Positions 15,655-22,876 of a stretch of 36,505 nucleotides of DNA are shown here, in pieces. The notes under the pieces were generated by a model that saw only the letters and a list, made by a program, of their open reading frames with translations, did no database searches and was not told the DNA's origin. A program made the translations under genes and the position numbers. Source of the stretch: a virus; the IMG/VR virus record IMGVR_UViG_3300007735_000679, positions 1-36,505 of that record. One strand, written 5' to 3'. The number at the start of each line of letters is the position of its first letter. Position 1 is the first letter of the stretch.

Positions 15655-16110
15655 ATGGCAATCAATTCAAGACGTAAGGGAGCGGCGGGGGAGCGGGAAC
15701 TAGCGGGATATTTAAGGGAGCAGGGCTGGCAAAAAGCCAGACGCACACAGCAGTACGCTGGCAATCCCGAGGGCGGTTCTGGGGATGTGGTTTGCGACAA
15801 CTTTCCATTTCATATCGAGGGCAAGCGTTGCCAGCAAATCAAACCAGAGCAGTGGATGGCGCAGGCCAAGGCAGACTGCCCAGCAAACAAAATCCCATCC
15901 GTCTTCTTTCGGCGCAACGGCGAGAAGAAGTGGCTTGTGATCCTCCAAGCCGATGACGTTTGCGAGATTGCCCGACACATCGCCCCGCCAAACTTGAAGA
16001 TTGACATCGTTCATCCCGCGCCTTATTGCACCACCGTGGCACAAGGAATTTCAATAACTTCACCAACCATACAACAACAACCAACCATCAATCAAGGAGA
16101 CATGATATGA
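15655..16110 (+). CDS. Holliday junction resolvase-like PD-(D/E)XK nuclease
   Basis: 151 residues from ATG 15655. The core INSRRKGAAGERELAGYLRE, RRTQQYAG, GSGDVV and FHIEGKRCQ gives Glu13, Asp44 and Glu55-x-Lys57, the active-site set of Hjc/VRR-type resolvases found in phages. The middle stretch continues the fold (IPSVFFRRNGEKKWLVIL). The last ~35 residues are a Thr/Gln-rich tail. It likely resolves branched DNA before packaging. The next gene starts four bases before its stop. An in-frame ATG at 15631 adds eight residues without Shine-Dalgarno support. Confidence 0.75.
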   Translation: MAINSRRKGAAGERELAGYLREQGWQKARRTQQYAGNPEGGSGDVVCDNFPFHIEGKRCQQIKPEQWMAQAKADCPANKIPSVFFRRNGEKKWLVILQADDVCEIARHIAPPNLKIDIVHPAPYCTTVAQGISITSPTIQQQPTINQGDMI

Positions 16111-16760
16111 GCCTAACCATCAGCGCAACTGAATTGAAGAACGGAGACCGCCAACTGCCCGAAGCTGGAGCCACCATCGGGGTGTGTTTCAGCATCGTGG
16201 ATCTTGGCACGCAGAAAACAAATTGGGACGGAGACGAGAAGTGGACCCCGAAGGTTCGTTTGGCGTTCGAGCTTCCCGACCAGACTATTGAAGGCGAAGT
16301 TACCGAAAACGGAAAGACCACCAAGGTTACCAAGCCAATGGTCGTCAGCATGGAGCTAACCCGCAGTCTTGGCGAGCGTGCAACTCTCCGCAAGCACTTG
16401 GAGACTTGGCGCGGACAAAGCTTCACCAGCAAGGAATTGGCGGCGTTCAACATGAAGAACCTTCTTGGTAAGGCCGCTATGCTTACTCTGGTCCGCAAGA
16501 CCAGCCAAGCTGGACGTGAGTACTGCGCCATCCAAGGATTGGCCAAACTACCCAAGTCGGTCAAGGCTCCGACTACCACCGAGAACACCCAGGTGTTTTA
16601 CGAGATTGAGGAAGGAAGAGGTGGCGCGTTTGCCGAGATGCCAGAATGGCTACAGGGAAAGATTCTAGAGAGCAAAGAATTGTCCGGTGCGTCAGGTACG
16701 CCAGTGGCGCACAAGGCCGCAACCAGCACTGATGTTGACGGCAACACGATGCCATTCTGA
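16107..16760 (+). CDS. Putative ssDNA-binding / recombination-associated protein
   Basis: 217 residues from ATG 16107, preceded by AAGGAGA. It begins MSLTISATELKNGDRQLPEAG and has VGVCFSIVDLG-type beta strands, an ERATLRKHLETWRGQSFT segment, and an acidic end (TSTDVDGNTMPF), a pattern known for phage proteins encoded just before a Cas4/RecB-like nuclease. An acidic-aromatic C-terminus (here MPF) is typical of OB-fold ssDNA-binding proteins. I infer ssDNA binding; the family name is uncertain. Confidence 0.65.
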   Translation: MSLTISATELKNGDRQLPEAGATIGVCFSIVDLGTQKTNWDGDEKWTPKVRLAFELPDQTIEGEVTENGKTTKVTKPMVVSMELTRSLGERATLRKHLETWRGQSFTSKELAAFNMKNLLGKAAMLTLVRKTSQAGREYCAIQGLAKLPKSVKAPTTTENTQVFYEIEEGRGGAFAEMPEWLQGKILESKELSGASGTPVAHKAATSTDVDGNTMPF

Positions 16761-17602
16761 TGTCGCTCACAGTAACAATCAATGATGGTAAAGTCCATCT
16801 GGACGGAAAGCGGTTTGTAACAAAACTTGTTAAGACCGAAGATTCTGGCCATTGGTACACAGAAAATGGCGAGTCAGCGCACGTTGTCATTGGAAAGAAT
16901 GGCAACGAGCGTAACACCACGGTTGCCGATGCACGCAAAATGGGATTGCTCCCATCCGTCACCAGCGTGCTTGGAATTATGGACAAACCGCAACTTACGG
17001 CGTGGAAGATTGAGCAGGCCATCATGTCCTCGCTCACGTTGCCAAAGGAGGATGGTGAAACACTTGAAGAATACGCAAAGCGCGTCGTCCGCGATTCCAA
17101 AGAATCGACAAGCAGGGCTGCAGAACACGGCACCAGAATGCATGAGCAAATGGAGCATATCCTATTGGGACGATCTCACTCGCAGGATGAAGCCATCCAG
17201 CCATACATCAAAACATTCAAGGAATGGGCTGAAGACAACGTAGAGAAAACCTACTGGTGCGAAAAGGCATTGGTAGGCGCAGGCTACGCTGGTAGGTGCG
17301 ATGCCTACGTCCGGTTGAAGGGGATTGGGGACGCTATCATCGACTTGAAGAATAGGAAGGTGAATCCCAAGTATGATCCGTTCTATGATTCTGATTGCGC
17401 CCAGTTATGGGCCTACAGGATCGCCTCCGACAACCCGAAATGCGCTTGCGTTTCGGTGGTCTTGGCTGCCAATGACCCAGAAACTCTGGTCATTCACCGT
17501 TGGTCAGATGAGGAGTTATACGAGGCAGGGATTGCGTTTAACGCCATGCTGAAGGTCTGGGCTTGGTCAAAGAAGTATACCCCGCCAGGGATGAAGCTGT
17601 AA
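16760..17602 (+). CDS. Cas4/RecB-like PD-(D/E)XK exonuclease
   Basis: 280 residues, TGATG-coupled to the putative ssDNA-binding protein. Ordered motifs: GTRMHEQ (His128), CEKALVG (Glu168), GYAGRCDAYV (Asp181), IIDLKNRK (Asp195-x-Lys197) and QLWAYR (Gln215...Tyr219), the full RecB/Cas4-like nuclease signature. No iron-sulphur cysteine cluster is apparent. With the upstream partner it probably forms the phage end-resection and recombination pair. Confidence 0.82.
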   Translation: MSLTVTINDGKVHLDGKRFVTKLVKTEDSGHWYTENGESAHVVIGKNGNERNTTVADARKMGLLPSVTSVLGIMDKPQLTAWKIEQAIMSSLTLPKEDGETLEEYAKRVVRDSKESTSRAAEHGTRMHEQMEHILLGRSHSQDEAIQPYIKTFKEWAEDNVEKTYWCEKALVGAGYAGRCDAYVRLKGIGDAIIDLKNRKVNPKYDPFYDSDCAQLWAYRIASDNPKCACVSVVLAANDPETLVIHRWSDEELYEAGIAFNAMLKVWAWSKKYTPPGMKL

Positions 17603-17901
17603 TGGAAAACCCTCCCACAATCGAAGAGATGGGTAATGCTGCCTCGGAAATTGTGTGGAGGGTGATGGGCAACGGGTCCGCCAAATCTGCTTACGGAGAG
17701 TGGTTCTGGAAAGACAAGCCCACCTACGATTATCACATTACCCGCTGCATTAAACACGCGGTCACCGCACAACAGCAGATTCACCTAAACCACCCAAACC
17801 CAGACGAGTCCGGTGAGAATGCGCTTGACCATTTGGAACGAGCGGTGGTAAGAGCATTGTTTGCATGGATGCAATTAAAGAAAGGACTACCTAGATTATG
17901 A
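17602..17901 (+). CDS. Hypothetical protein, resembles dATP/dGTP diphosphohydrolase-type small domain
   Basis: 99 residues from ATG 17602, which overlaps the nuclease stop (TAATG). The helical pattern YGEWFWKDKPTYDYHITRCI, HAVTAQQQIH and DESGENALDHLERAVVRALF resembles phage domains of the DUF5664 / diphosphohydrolase N-terminal type (Tyr-His...His...Asp...His). The match is loose and from memory; an enzymatic role in nucleotide pools is only a suggestion. Confidence 0.6.
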   Translation: MENPPTIEEMGNAASEIVWRVMGNGSAKSAYGEWFWKDKPTYDYHITRCIKHAVTAQQQIHLNHPNPDESGENALDHLERAVVRALFAWMQLKKGLPRL

Positions 17902-18080
17902 GATGGATTAAAAAAGAAATAGATGAGGACGGAAAGACAGGTTGGGCTGTTTATTATGATGAGACGGGAGATGGCAACCAAGAGGAGTGGAAGCACAGGG
18001 ACACTTACGAAACAAGGGAAGATGCTGTTGCAGCTTGCCGCATTTTTGAGTGGGAAGATTACGATTGCAGCGACAAATGA
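17898..18080 (+). CDS. Small hypothetical protein (60 aa)
   Basis: 60 residues, ATGA-coupled on the left and on the right. Acidic with several Trp and Tyr residues (GWAVYYDETGDGNQEEWKHR), probably a small beta-alpha fold. One of a run of very short coupled genes; the function is unknown. Confidence 0.6.
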   Translation: MRWIKKEIDEDGKTGWAVYYDETGDGNQEEWKHRDTYETREDAVAACRIFEWEDYDCSDK

Positions 18081-18214
18081 AAATCACCCGTGCTGAAAAG
18101 ATCGAGGGAGGTTGGGTTTTATACGGCATCAACGAAAAAGAAAAGAAGGAGATGCAGGTTGGTTTTTGCGGCGAGAACCTTCCGCTGGAAGCATGGGTAA
18201 AGATCGAGAAATGA
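18077..18214 (+). CDS. Small hypothetical protein (45 aa)
   Basis: 45 residues: starts MKITRAEKIEGGWVLYGINE, ends LPLEAWVKIEK. Both ends use ATGA overlaps with neighbours, which strongly supports coding despite its length. Likely a small beta protein; no family is recognised. Confidence 0.6.
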   Translation: MKITRAEKIEGGWVLYGINEKEKKEMQVGFCGENLPLEAWVKIEK

Positions 18215-18357
18215 AGCTTGCTATTGCATGGATCTGCTACCGGATCGGTGATTTCATCAGCATCACGATCATGCGGTACGGATATGGTTATTCACTTTAC
18301 AACAAGTTAATGCTTCTCAGCAGCGATCTGGACGATAAAGGAGTTATCTGGAAATGA
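18211..18357 (+). CDS. Conserved small phage protein (48 aa)
   Basis: 48 residues from ATG 18211 in an ATGA overlap. The sequence includes CYRIGDFISITIMRY and YNKLMLLSSDLDDKGVIWK. The pattern 'YRxGDxxS...YNxLMxxSxDLDxxGxIWK' is common in tiny proteins of many siphoviruses and podoviruses, so I accept it as real. The N-terminal half could lie on a membrane. Role unknown. Confidence 0.65.
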   Translation: MKLAIAWICYRIGDFISITIMRYGYGYSLYNKLMLLSSDLDDKGVIWK

Positions 18358-19034
18358 AGAAAGCATTAGTCACGCAGGCATTCGGGGATAAGTGGCACAA
18401 GGTTCTGGAGATAACCAAACCGCGCATGGAGTCATATTGCAAGCGACACAAGATTGATTTGATTTCGTTTGAAAAGCCATTGGTAGAGCCGGTACAATAC
18501 AGCAAGCTGGCAATTGGGAACATCATTGCGACCAAGGGTTATGAGCAAGTCACGTTCTTGGATTGTGATGTGCTTGTTGCTGAAGATTGCGATGAAATTG
18601 GTGATTTGCTGGAGCCGGATTGCTCGTTTATGGCGTTTGACGAAGGCCAATACCTTGACAGAAGGATTGGGTTGAAGGGATTGGCTGATGCATTTGGTTT
18701 TATCAAGGGATGGGAACCTACTTTTTACTTTAACACCGGAGTGTTTGTAATCACGCCAATGGCGGTTGGCGCACTAAGCCAACCCCCGATTGGATTGTTC
18801 CCCAACCACTTCGCCGAGCAGACATGGATGAATCTGCAACTGCACCTATGGTCCACGGCGACTTGCAACCTTGACCCAGCCTATAACTGCATGACCAGTG
18901 TTGAGGAACACTTCGGGCTGGATCGTTACAAGGACGCGCAGATTATTCACTATGCAGGGCAAAGTGCGGATCTTGATAGGCTGATGAAAGATATTAAGGC
19001 AGACGATGCCAAACTGAAAGAACTTGGTCGATGA
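18354..19034 (+). CDS. Glycosyltransferase, GT8-like (GT-A fold)
   Basis: 226 residues. The DxD metal/nucleotide-sugar motif is FLDCDVLV (Asp70, Asp72), preceded by YSKLAIGNIIATKGYEQV, and followed by FYFNTGVFVI and, near the end, IIHYAGQ, which is the layout of GT8-type retaining transferases. The acceptor is unknown: it could be modified phage DNA, virion proteins or host surface glycans. It lies in the same forward operon as a 2OG oxygenase, a C5 cytosine methyltransferase and a second glycosyltransferase. Confidence 0.75.
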   Translation: MKKALVTQAFGDKWHKVLEITKPRMESYCKRHKIDLISFEKPLVEPVQYSKLAIGNIIATKGYEQVTFLDCDVLVAEDCDEIGDLLEPDCSFMAFDEGQYLDRRIGLKGLADAFGFIKGWEPTFYFNTGVFVITPMAVGALSQPPIGLFPNHFAEQTWMNLQLHLWSTATCNLDPAYNCMTSVEEHFGLDRYKDAQIIHYAGQSADLDRLMKDIKADDAKLKELGR

Positions 19035-19252
19035 CCCCTGTGCGAGTTCAACCGGAGAATGGCAAGTGGCGTGTAACCACGATGGCCGGTAATCCGATTG
19101 GACCGCGCCTGTGGGGTGCTGTTCCGCCAAATGGTCTACCATCAATCGAGGATTTGTTTGAGGATAAAACCAAGGCACAGGATGCAGCCGACCTGTGGAA
19201 TGCATATGCCATGTGGTGCCAGGATCGTAGCGGAAAGCGTAAACGCCGATGA
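19031..19252 (+). CDS. Small hypothetical protein (73 aa)
   Basis: 73 residues with ATGA overlaps at both ends. It is a short beta segment (VQPENGKWRVTTMAGNPIG) followed by a helix with Trp residues (DAADLWNAYAMWCQD) and a basic tail. It may be a regulator or inhibitor; no family is recognised. Confidence 0.6.
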   Translation: MTPVRVQPENGKWRVTTMAGNPIGPRLWGAVPPNGLPSIEDLFEDKTKAQDAADLWNAYAMWCQDRSGKRKRR

Positions 19253-19563
19253 TTTCAGCACAATTCACAAGAGGAGATCAGGATGACAGAATCAAACAAC
19301 TTGCTGGAGAAGTCGCAATCCGAGCCATGCAGGACATACGGCTACTACAGCGCAGAGGTGTGCTGGATGGACTCAGGGTCACCAAAAACCGCATTGGTAA
19401 ACTTTCGGATTGCAACTGCTACAGGGACGTTAAGGAAGTCAGGTCACTTGTGCGGGACATCAAGAACGGGACGGTATTATTCTGGTGCAAGGTCGCTGGG
19501 GTCAGGATTGACCAAGCGACTCTAAACAGAGTGATTAAAAAAGGATTGGGTAATGTTAATTGA
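19249..19563 (+). CDS. Hypothetical protein (104 aa)
   Basis: 104 residues, ATGA-coupled. It is basic and helical (EVAIRAMQDIRLLQRRGVLD, then CNCYRDVKEVRSLVRDIKNG) and ends with RIDQATLNRVIKKGLG, which could be a DNA-contacting helix pair. It is embedded in the nucleic-acid module. No specific family is recognised. Confidence 0.6.
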   Translation: MISAQFTRGDQDDRIKQLAGEVAIRAMQDIRLLQRRGVLDGLRVTKNRIGKLSDCNCYRDVKEVRSLVRDIKNGTVLFWCKVAGVRIDQATLNRVIKKGLGNVN

Positions 19564-19714
19564 ATACGCAAAATTTGCGCTTGACGTATTGGCGCAGGTC
19601 GGAATCATGGTCGTCTTATGCGGGATAACAGTATCCATGATTGCGTTCCTGGGGGGCTTTCTATTCTGGCTTGTAAAAAAGGCGACAACCGAAAAATCAA
19701 AATGGATGGATTAG
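19553..19714 (+). CDS. Small membrane protein (53 aa)
   Basis: 53 residues starting inside the end of the previous gene. It has two adjoining hydrophobic stretches (DVLAQVGIMVVLCGITVSMI and AFLGGFLFWLV) followed by a basic, Lys-rich end, so one long or two short membrane spans. The short length, late basic tail and overlap suggest a phage membrane effector; superinfection or lysis roles are both open. Confidence 0.55.
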   Translation: MLIEYAKFALDVLAQVGIMVVLCGITVSMIAFLGGFLFWLVKKATTEKSKWMD

Positions 19715-19941
19715 GCCATATTAAGATCCTTGCCGAGCGCAAGGTACAAATGTACGAGATTGATGTTGACGTGGACGAAGAGACAAGAAGAAAAGTATGC
19801 TATGCCGCATGGTGCGAAATATCCAAGGACGATGATGCTCTGTTCAACTACGGATTCAACCAAGCCTTAAAACGATTCATTCAAACCAAAGGAAAGAAAT
19901 GCACCAAGAAAAATTTAAACAAAAAACGCTCACGGCGGTAA
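19702..19941 (+). CDS. Hypothetical acidic-to-basic small protein
   Basis: 79 residues from ATG 19702, overlapping the membrane protein by 13 bases. It has an acidic centre (YEIDVDVDEETRRKVCYAAW) and a Lys/Arg tail. The frame is also open upstream, but starting there would swallow the membrane protein, so I prefer this start. Function unknown. Confidence 0.55.
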   Translation: MDGLGHIKILAERKVQMYEIDVDVDEETRRKVCYAAWCEISKDDDALFNYGFNQALKRFIQTKGKKCTKKNLNKKRSRR

Positions 19942-20474
19942 CTGTACCCAAGGTTTTAACCTCCTCGCAGTGCGAGTTGGTGATCCATGATGCCGACAAG
20001 ATCGGCATGAAGCGCGCTCCGGTATTAGCCAAGGATGGCACTCATGTAAAAAGCTGGAACCGAACCTGCGCCTCATGCTGGGTTCCAAAGTCCAGCCTGT
20101 TTGAATGGCTGTATAGCTATGTGGCCGCAGTCACAGACGAAGTTAACAATGAGCATTATAACTTTGACATTACCGATATGCAACAACTGCAAGTCTTGCG
20201 CTATCGCCCAGGGCAATGGTTTCGCTGGCATTTTGATGCTATTGAAACGCAGGGCGATATTCGCAAGATGACGATGGTTATCAATCTCTCGCCAGCCAAC
20301 GGATACATTGGCGGTGGATTGCAGGTGGATGGCAACTGGCACAACCATCAGCGCGCAAGAGAGCAGGGATCGGCAAGCTTCTTTCCGTCTTGGATAAAGC
20401 ATCGCGCCAAGGCTCCGATATGGGGGACAAGATGGGTGCTGGTGGCATGGATCACTGGACCGGCATGGCGATGA
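19899..20474 (+). CDS. 2-oxoglutarate-Fe(II) oxygenase, PKHD/prolyl-hydroxylase-like
   Basis: 191 residues, overlapping the previous gene by 43 bases. Iron ligands His111-x-Asp113 (WHFD) and His168 (SWIKHRA), and the 2OG-binding Arg178 (GTRW), are all in place. The surrounding text (LRYRPGQWFRWHFD, MTMVINLSP, GSASFFPSWIKHRAKAP) is closest to the PKHD/prolyl-4-hydroxylase branch, not clearly TET/JBP. It hydroxylates a protein or nucleic-acid substrate that cannot be told from sequence. Neighbouring glycosyltransferases and methyltransferase make DNA or glycan modification worth testing. Confidence 0.82.
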   Translation: MHQEKFKQKTLTAVTVPKVLTSSQCELVIHDADKIGMKRAPVLAKDGTHVKSWNRTCASCWVPKSSLFEWLYSYVAAVTDEVNNEHYNFDITDMQQLQVLRYRPGQWFRWHFDAIETQGDIRKMTMVINLSPANGYIGGGLQVDGNWHNHQRAREQGSASFFPSWIKHRAKAPIWGTRWVLVAWITGPAWR

Positions 20475-20548
20475 ATGATTGGTTGATCTTTTGCATTTGG
20501 ATGGTGGTCTTCACCGCGCTTGTGCTTTTCCTTGGTGATAAAGAGTAG
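20471..20548 (+). CDS. Possible tiny membrane peptide (25 aa)
   Basis: A 25-residue frame in an ATGA overlap with the oxygenase stop: MNDWLIFCIWMVVFTALVLF then a charged end. Almost the whole peptide is one membrane span. Coupling and hydrophobicity support it, but at this size chance is possible. Confidence 0.4.
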   Translation: MNDWLIFCIWMVVFTALVLFLGDKE

Positions 20549-20552
20549 ATAT

Positions 20553-20780
20553 ATGGCGTATATACAGCAGCTAAAACCAGAGATTTGGATGATGACCCCA
20601 AAGGGTGAGGGTATGGCGATCCTAGCTACAGATTACGGCATGGATCATAATAAGATATTCACGGTGATGCTCAACACCGGCGAGATCTTAGACTTTGACA
20701 TCCGCGATTGTCGGCGTTGTGAAAATCCTTCTTTTTGCATTGACGCACCCAAGCAGCCAAGGCCACACTATGCGTCATGA
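20553..20780 (+). CDS. Hypothetical protein (75 aa)
   Basis: 75 residues from ATG 20553. It has two short beta/loop segments (WMMTPKGEGMAILATDYGMD; VMLNTGEILDFDIRDCRRC) and a Cys-rich end with three Cys (CRRCENPSFC), which might bind a metal. A TTG further upstream is possible but overlaps the tiny membrane peptide. Function unknown. Confidence 0.55.
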   Translation: MAYIQQLKPEIWMMTPKGEGMAILATDYGMDHNKIFTVMLNTGEILDFDIRDCRRCENPSFCIDAPKQPRPHYAS

Positions 20781-21021
20781 AAAAGAACCGGACACAAGCA
20801 AAGCAGTTTTTATTGATGGTCGCCTTGTCAAGGGCGGGAACTGGACGGTGTGCATGGATGCAACGCCAGAAACTTCGGCAGTCTATTATTGGAAGAACGG
20901 TTACACCTACTGCTCGTTCTTGTCGCAAGTAAAATGTTTTGCCCAATCGAAATCACGCGTAAAGACATCAAAGCACTTGAGGAGATTCTTAAAAAAGAAG
21001 ATGTCGAGCCAGGGAGGTTAA
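20770..21021 (+). CDS. Hypothetical basic protein (83 aa)
   Basis: 83 residues from ATG 20770, overlapping the previous gene by 11 bases. It is a short beta domain (AVFIDGRLVKGGNWTVCMDA, then AVYYWKNGYTYCSF) followed by a strongly basic helix (SKHLRRFLKKKMSSQ). The basic tail could contact nucleic acid. Its end overlaps the next frame substantially. Confidence 0.5.
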   Translation: MRHEKEPDTSKAVFIDGRLVKGGNWTVCMDATPETSAVYYWKNGYTYCSFLSQVKCFAQSKSRVKTSKHLRRFLKKKMSSQGG

Positions 21022-21143
21022 TGAGTGACGATATGGGATATCTTACATTCATAATAAACCAAATGCTATACGACAAGTTTCACGGACACGGATACAAGCT
21101 GGATCTTGTAACCGGACAGTTCGTAAAAACAAAAGGAGAATAA
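20934..21143 (+). CDS. Hypothetical helical protein (start uncertain)
   Basis: 69 residues if started at ATG 20934, which overlaps the previous gene by 88 bases. An alternative ATG at 21021 sits in a TAATG overlap after GGGAGG, giving 40 residues. The longer form has a natural amphipathic helix (ITRKDIKALEEILKKEDVEP), so I keep it as first choice. The end reads FHGHGYKLDLVTGQFVKTK. No family is recognised. Confidence 0.5.
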   Translation: MFCPIEITRKDIKALEEILKKEDVEPGRLMSDDMGYLTFIINQMLYDKFHGHGYKLDLVTGQFVKTKGE

Positions 21144-21146
21144 ACA

Positions 21147-21329
21147 ATGCCATTAGGTAAAGACATTGGTAAAAACATCCGCGAACTGCGGGCTGACAAC
21201 AAAAAGAAAGGTTCCGCACGCGGAGCCGGCGGAACGCCTCGCAGCGAGAAGCAGATCCTAGCCATCGCACTTCGCTCGGCTGGGGTTAAGCCAAAGGCCG
21301 GTGGACGCAAGTTCAAGATGAAGGGCTAA
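21147..21329 (+). CDS. Small basic conserved phage protein
   Basis: 60 residues, very rich in Lys, Arg, Gly and Ala (GKNIRELRADNKKKGSARGA, then SEKQILAIALRSAG). The 'SxxQxLAIAL...G' helix after a basic Gly-rich segment recurs in small proteins of aquatic phages (DUF6496-like). It is probably a nucleic-acid-binding or virion-associated peptide. AAAGGAGAA lies before the start, and the next gene is TAATG-coupled. Confidence 0.65.
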   Translation: MPLGKDIGKNIRELRADNKKKGSARGAGGTPRSEKQILAIALRSAGVKPKAGGRKFKMKG

Positions 21330-21538
21330 TGATCGTTTCGGAAACTCAACGCCTCTCGTGGCAACGCGACATCCTAAACGAGGCCAGAAGGCAACTGGTA
21401 AAATTGCGGGGTAGCGTTGGCCACGGGCAGGTCATCGACATCAACGCGATCATCGCGCAGGTGGATTCTGCGATGGTGATTGCATGGGAACTGATTGGAA
21501 AAGGAGAAAAGAAAAATGAACACACTAGACCAGATTAA
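21329..21538 (+). CDS. Hypothetical helical protein (69 aa)
   Basis: 69 residues, start overlapping the previous stop. Two amphipathic helices (SWQRDILNEARRQLVKLRG; IDINAIIAQVDSAMVIAWEL) separated by a Gly/His loop. The coding end overlaps the following gene by 23 bases. Function unknown. Confidence 0.55.
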   Translation: MIVSETQRLSWQRDILNEARRQLVKLRGSVGHGQVIDINAIIAQVDSAMVIAWELIGKGEKKNEHTRPD

Positions 21539-21863
21539 CCCTATCCATGTGTTGACCGCCAGGGTCAACAGCCTGGAGCAGGCCACCCGCCGACTTGAGG
21601 CGGCAAGGTTGGAGCTGCACGCAAAGATGGCCATGATGATGGAAATGAAATCCATCCCAGAAACTAAAGAACTTAAAATATCCGAATCGGTGAAGATGGA
21701 CGGCAATTCACCAGATGCGGTGGACAAGCGATACCGCATCTGGCAGGTGCTTTACGAGAATGGCTACACGGTGTCGTCCATCGCCCGAGCATGGAAGACG
21801 GACCGTGGTTCGATCCAGCACGCCAAGAAGCAGGGATGGAGGTCGAGGTATTTGAGTAAATGA
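21516..21863 (+). CDS. HTH DNA-binding protein with coiled coil
   Basis: 115 residues from ATG 21516, with AAGGAG just upstream. Residues about 10-45 form a coiled coil (VNSLEQATRRLEAARLELHA). Residues about 75-112 hold a helix-turn-helix (YENGYTVSSIARAWKTDRGS then IQHAKKQGWRSRY). It probably binds DNA as a dimer. ATGA overlap with the methyltransferase gene hints that it may regulate or cooperate with it. Confidence 0.68.
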   Translation: MNTLDQINPIHVLTARVNSLEQATRRLEAARLELHAKMAMMMEMKSIPETKELKISESVKMDGNSPDAVDKRYRIWQVLYENGYTVSSIARAWKTDRGSIQHAKKQGWRSRYLSK

Positions 21864-22876
21864 ATGAAAAAACACACCTCGACTTATTCAGCGGGATCGG
21901 TGGATTTGCCTTGGCCGCAAGATGGAACGGATACAGAACTGTTGGGTTCTGCGACTGCGAACCCTACGCCCAAGCCGTCCTCAAAAAACACTGGCCGGAA
22001 GTCCCGATCCACAAAGACATACGCGAGATACGAGGCGACGTATACGCAGGAGTCACTCTTCTCACAGGAGGATTCCCCTGCCAACCATTCTCCGTTGCCG
22101 GGGAGCGAAGAGGCAAGGATGATAACCGCTACCTCTGGCCGGAAATGCTCCGAGTCATACGCGAGGCCAAGCCGCGTTGGATCATTGGTGAGAATGTTGC
22201 TGGCATCGTCAACATGGCACTCGACCAAGTGCATTCTGACCTGGAAGGTGAAGGTTACGAAGTCGAAACGCTCATTATTCCAGCTTGCGCCGTCGATGCC
22301 CCGCACAGAAGGGACAGATGTTGGATTGTGGCTAACTCCAAATGCAATGGACAGTCTTCCGGCTCGGGACGAGGAGGCGTTGAGGAAGCAGTACGAATCG
22401 AACAGGTCTGGGAGAACAACCCATTCAACTCTTCGGGAACAGGTTGCGTATCCTCCCCCAAGCATGATGTGGCCGACTCCATCAGCATGCCCGAGGGGGG
22501 CGCATACAGGAAAGATCAGCGGAAGTGTGAGCGAGGACGGAAAGAGCAGGGTATCTGCCAACGGAACCAAGTGGGGAGCAACCCTCCAGACGGCAGTGAA
22601 GATGTGGCCGACTCCGACCCAGAGGGATGGGAAGGGTGGCTACAAGGGCGGCCGGATAAGGAATGGGAAGATATCCAAAGACACCTTGGACGTTGCGGTT
22701 CAGCATACGGACAATCAGGGGAAGCAATCTGGCTCCCTGAACCCAACATGGGTCGAGTGGCTCATGGGGTACCCAACCGGACACACCGCCTTAAGGGATT
22801 GGGCAACGCCATCGTCCCGCAAGTCGCGTCGGAAATCATTAAATGCATAAATTTGCTGGAAAAATCCATCCAATAA
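21860..22876 (+). CDS. C5 cytosine-specific DNA methyltransferase
   Basis: 338 residues. Canonical motifs: I at LDLFSGIGGF (8-17), IV at GGFPCQPFS with catalytic Cys74, VI at GENV (110-113), VIII at HRRDR (149-153), and a late RVAHGVPNR then RLKGLGNAIVPQVA for motifs IX-X. The target-recognition region (about 160-295) is short, polar and low in hydrophobics. It transfers a methyl group from SAM to cytosine. The specificity cannot be read from sequence. No cognate restriction enzyme is visible, so an orphan, anti-restriction or modification-starting role is likely. Its second frame is open for almost the full length. Confidence 0.9.
   Translation: MNEKTHLDLFSGIGGFALAARWNGYRTVGFCDCEPYAQAVLKKHWPEVPIHKDIREIRGDVYAGVTLLTGGFPCQPFSVAGERRGKDDNRYLWPEMLRVIREAKPRWIIGENVAGIVNMALDQVHSDLEGEGYEVETLIIPACAVDAPHRRDRCWIVANSKCNGQSSGSGRGGVEEAVRIEQVWENNPFNSSGTGCVSSPKHDVADSISMPEGGAYRKDQRKCERGRKEQGICQRNQVGSNPPDGSEDVADSDPEGWEGWLQGRPDKEWEDIQRHLGRCGSAYGQSGEAIWLPEPNMGRVAHGVPNRTHRLKGLGNAIVPQVASEIIKCINLLEKSIQ
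21864..22850 (+). CDS. Overlapping open frame inside the methyltransferase gene
   Basis: A 328-residue frame, shifted +1 from the methyltransferase, starts 4 bases after its ATG and runs nearly to its end. The first ~65 residues look like a shadow, but then come EDSPANHSPLPGSEEARMIT, ILTWKVKVTKSKRSLFQLAP, SMPRTEGTDVGLWLTPNAMD, two WPTP segments and GSLNPTWVEWLMGYPTGHTA. These resemble segments I remember from phage methyltransferase-associated proteins. Part of the match (EWLMGYP) could be an automatic echo of the conserved VAHGVP motif in the other frame. Translation is unproven. Confidence 0.4.
   Translation: MKKHTSTYSAGSVDLPWPQDGTDTELLGSATANPTPKPSSKNTGRKSRSTKTYARYEATYTQESLFSQEDSPANHSPLPGSEEARMITATSGRKCSESYARPSRVGSLVRMLLASSTWHSTKCILTWKVKVTKSKRSLFQLAPSMPRTEGTDVGLWLTPNAMDSLPARDEEALRKQYESNRSGRTTHSTLREQVAYPPPSMMWPTPSACPRGAHTGKISGSVSEDGKSRVSANGTKWGATLQTAVKMWPTPTQRDGKGGYKGGRIRNGKISKDTLDVAVQHTDNQGKQSGSLNPTWVEWLMGYPTGHTALRDWATPSSRKSRRKSLNA

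Noticed and set aside
16573-17133. 186-codon reverse frame opposite the nuclease genes
   Set aside because: Cys/Ser-rich antisense shadow of two well-supported forward genes.
21884-22570. 228-codon reverse frame opposite the methyltransferase gene
   Set aside because: Antisense shadow: no ribosome site, irregular composition, and the forward methyltransferase has all motifs.
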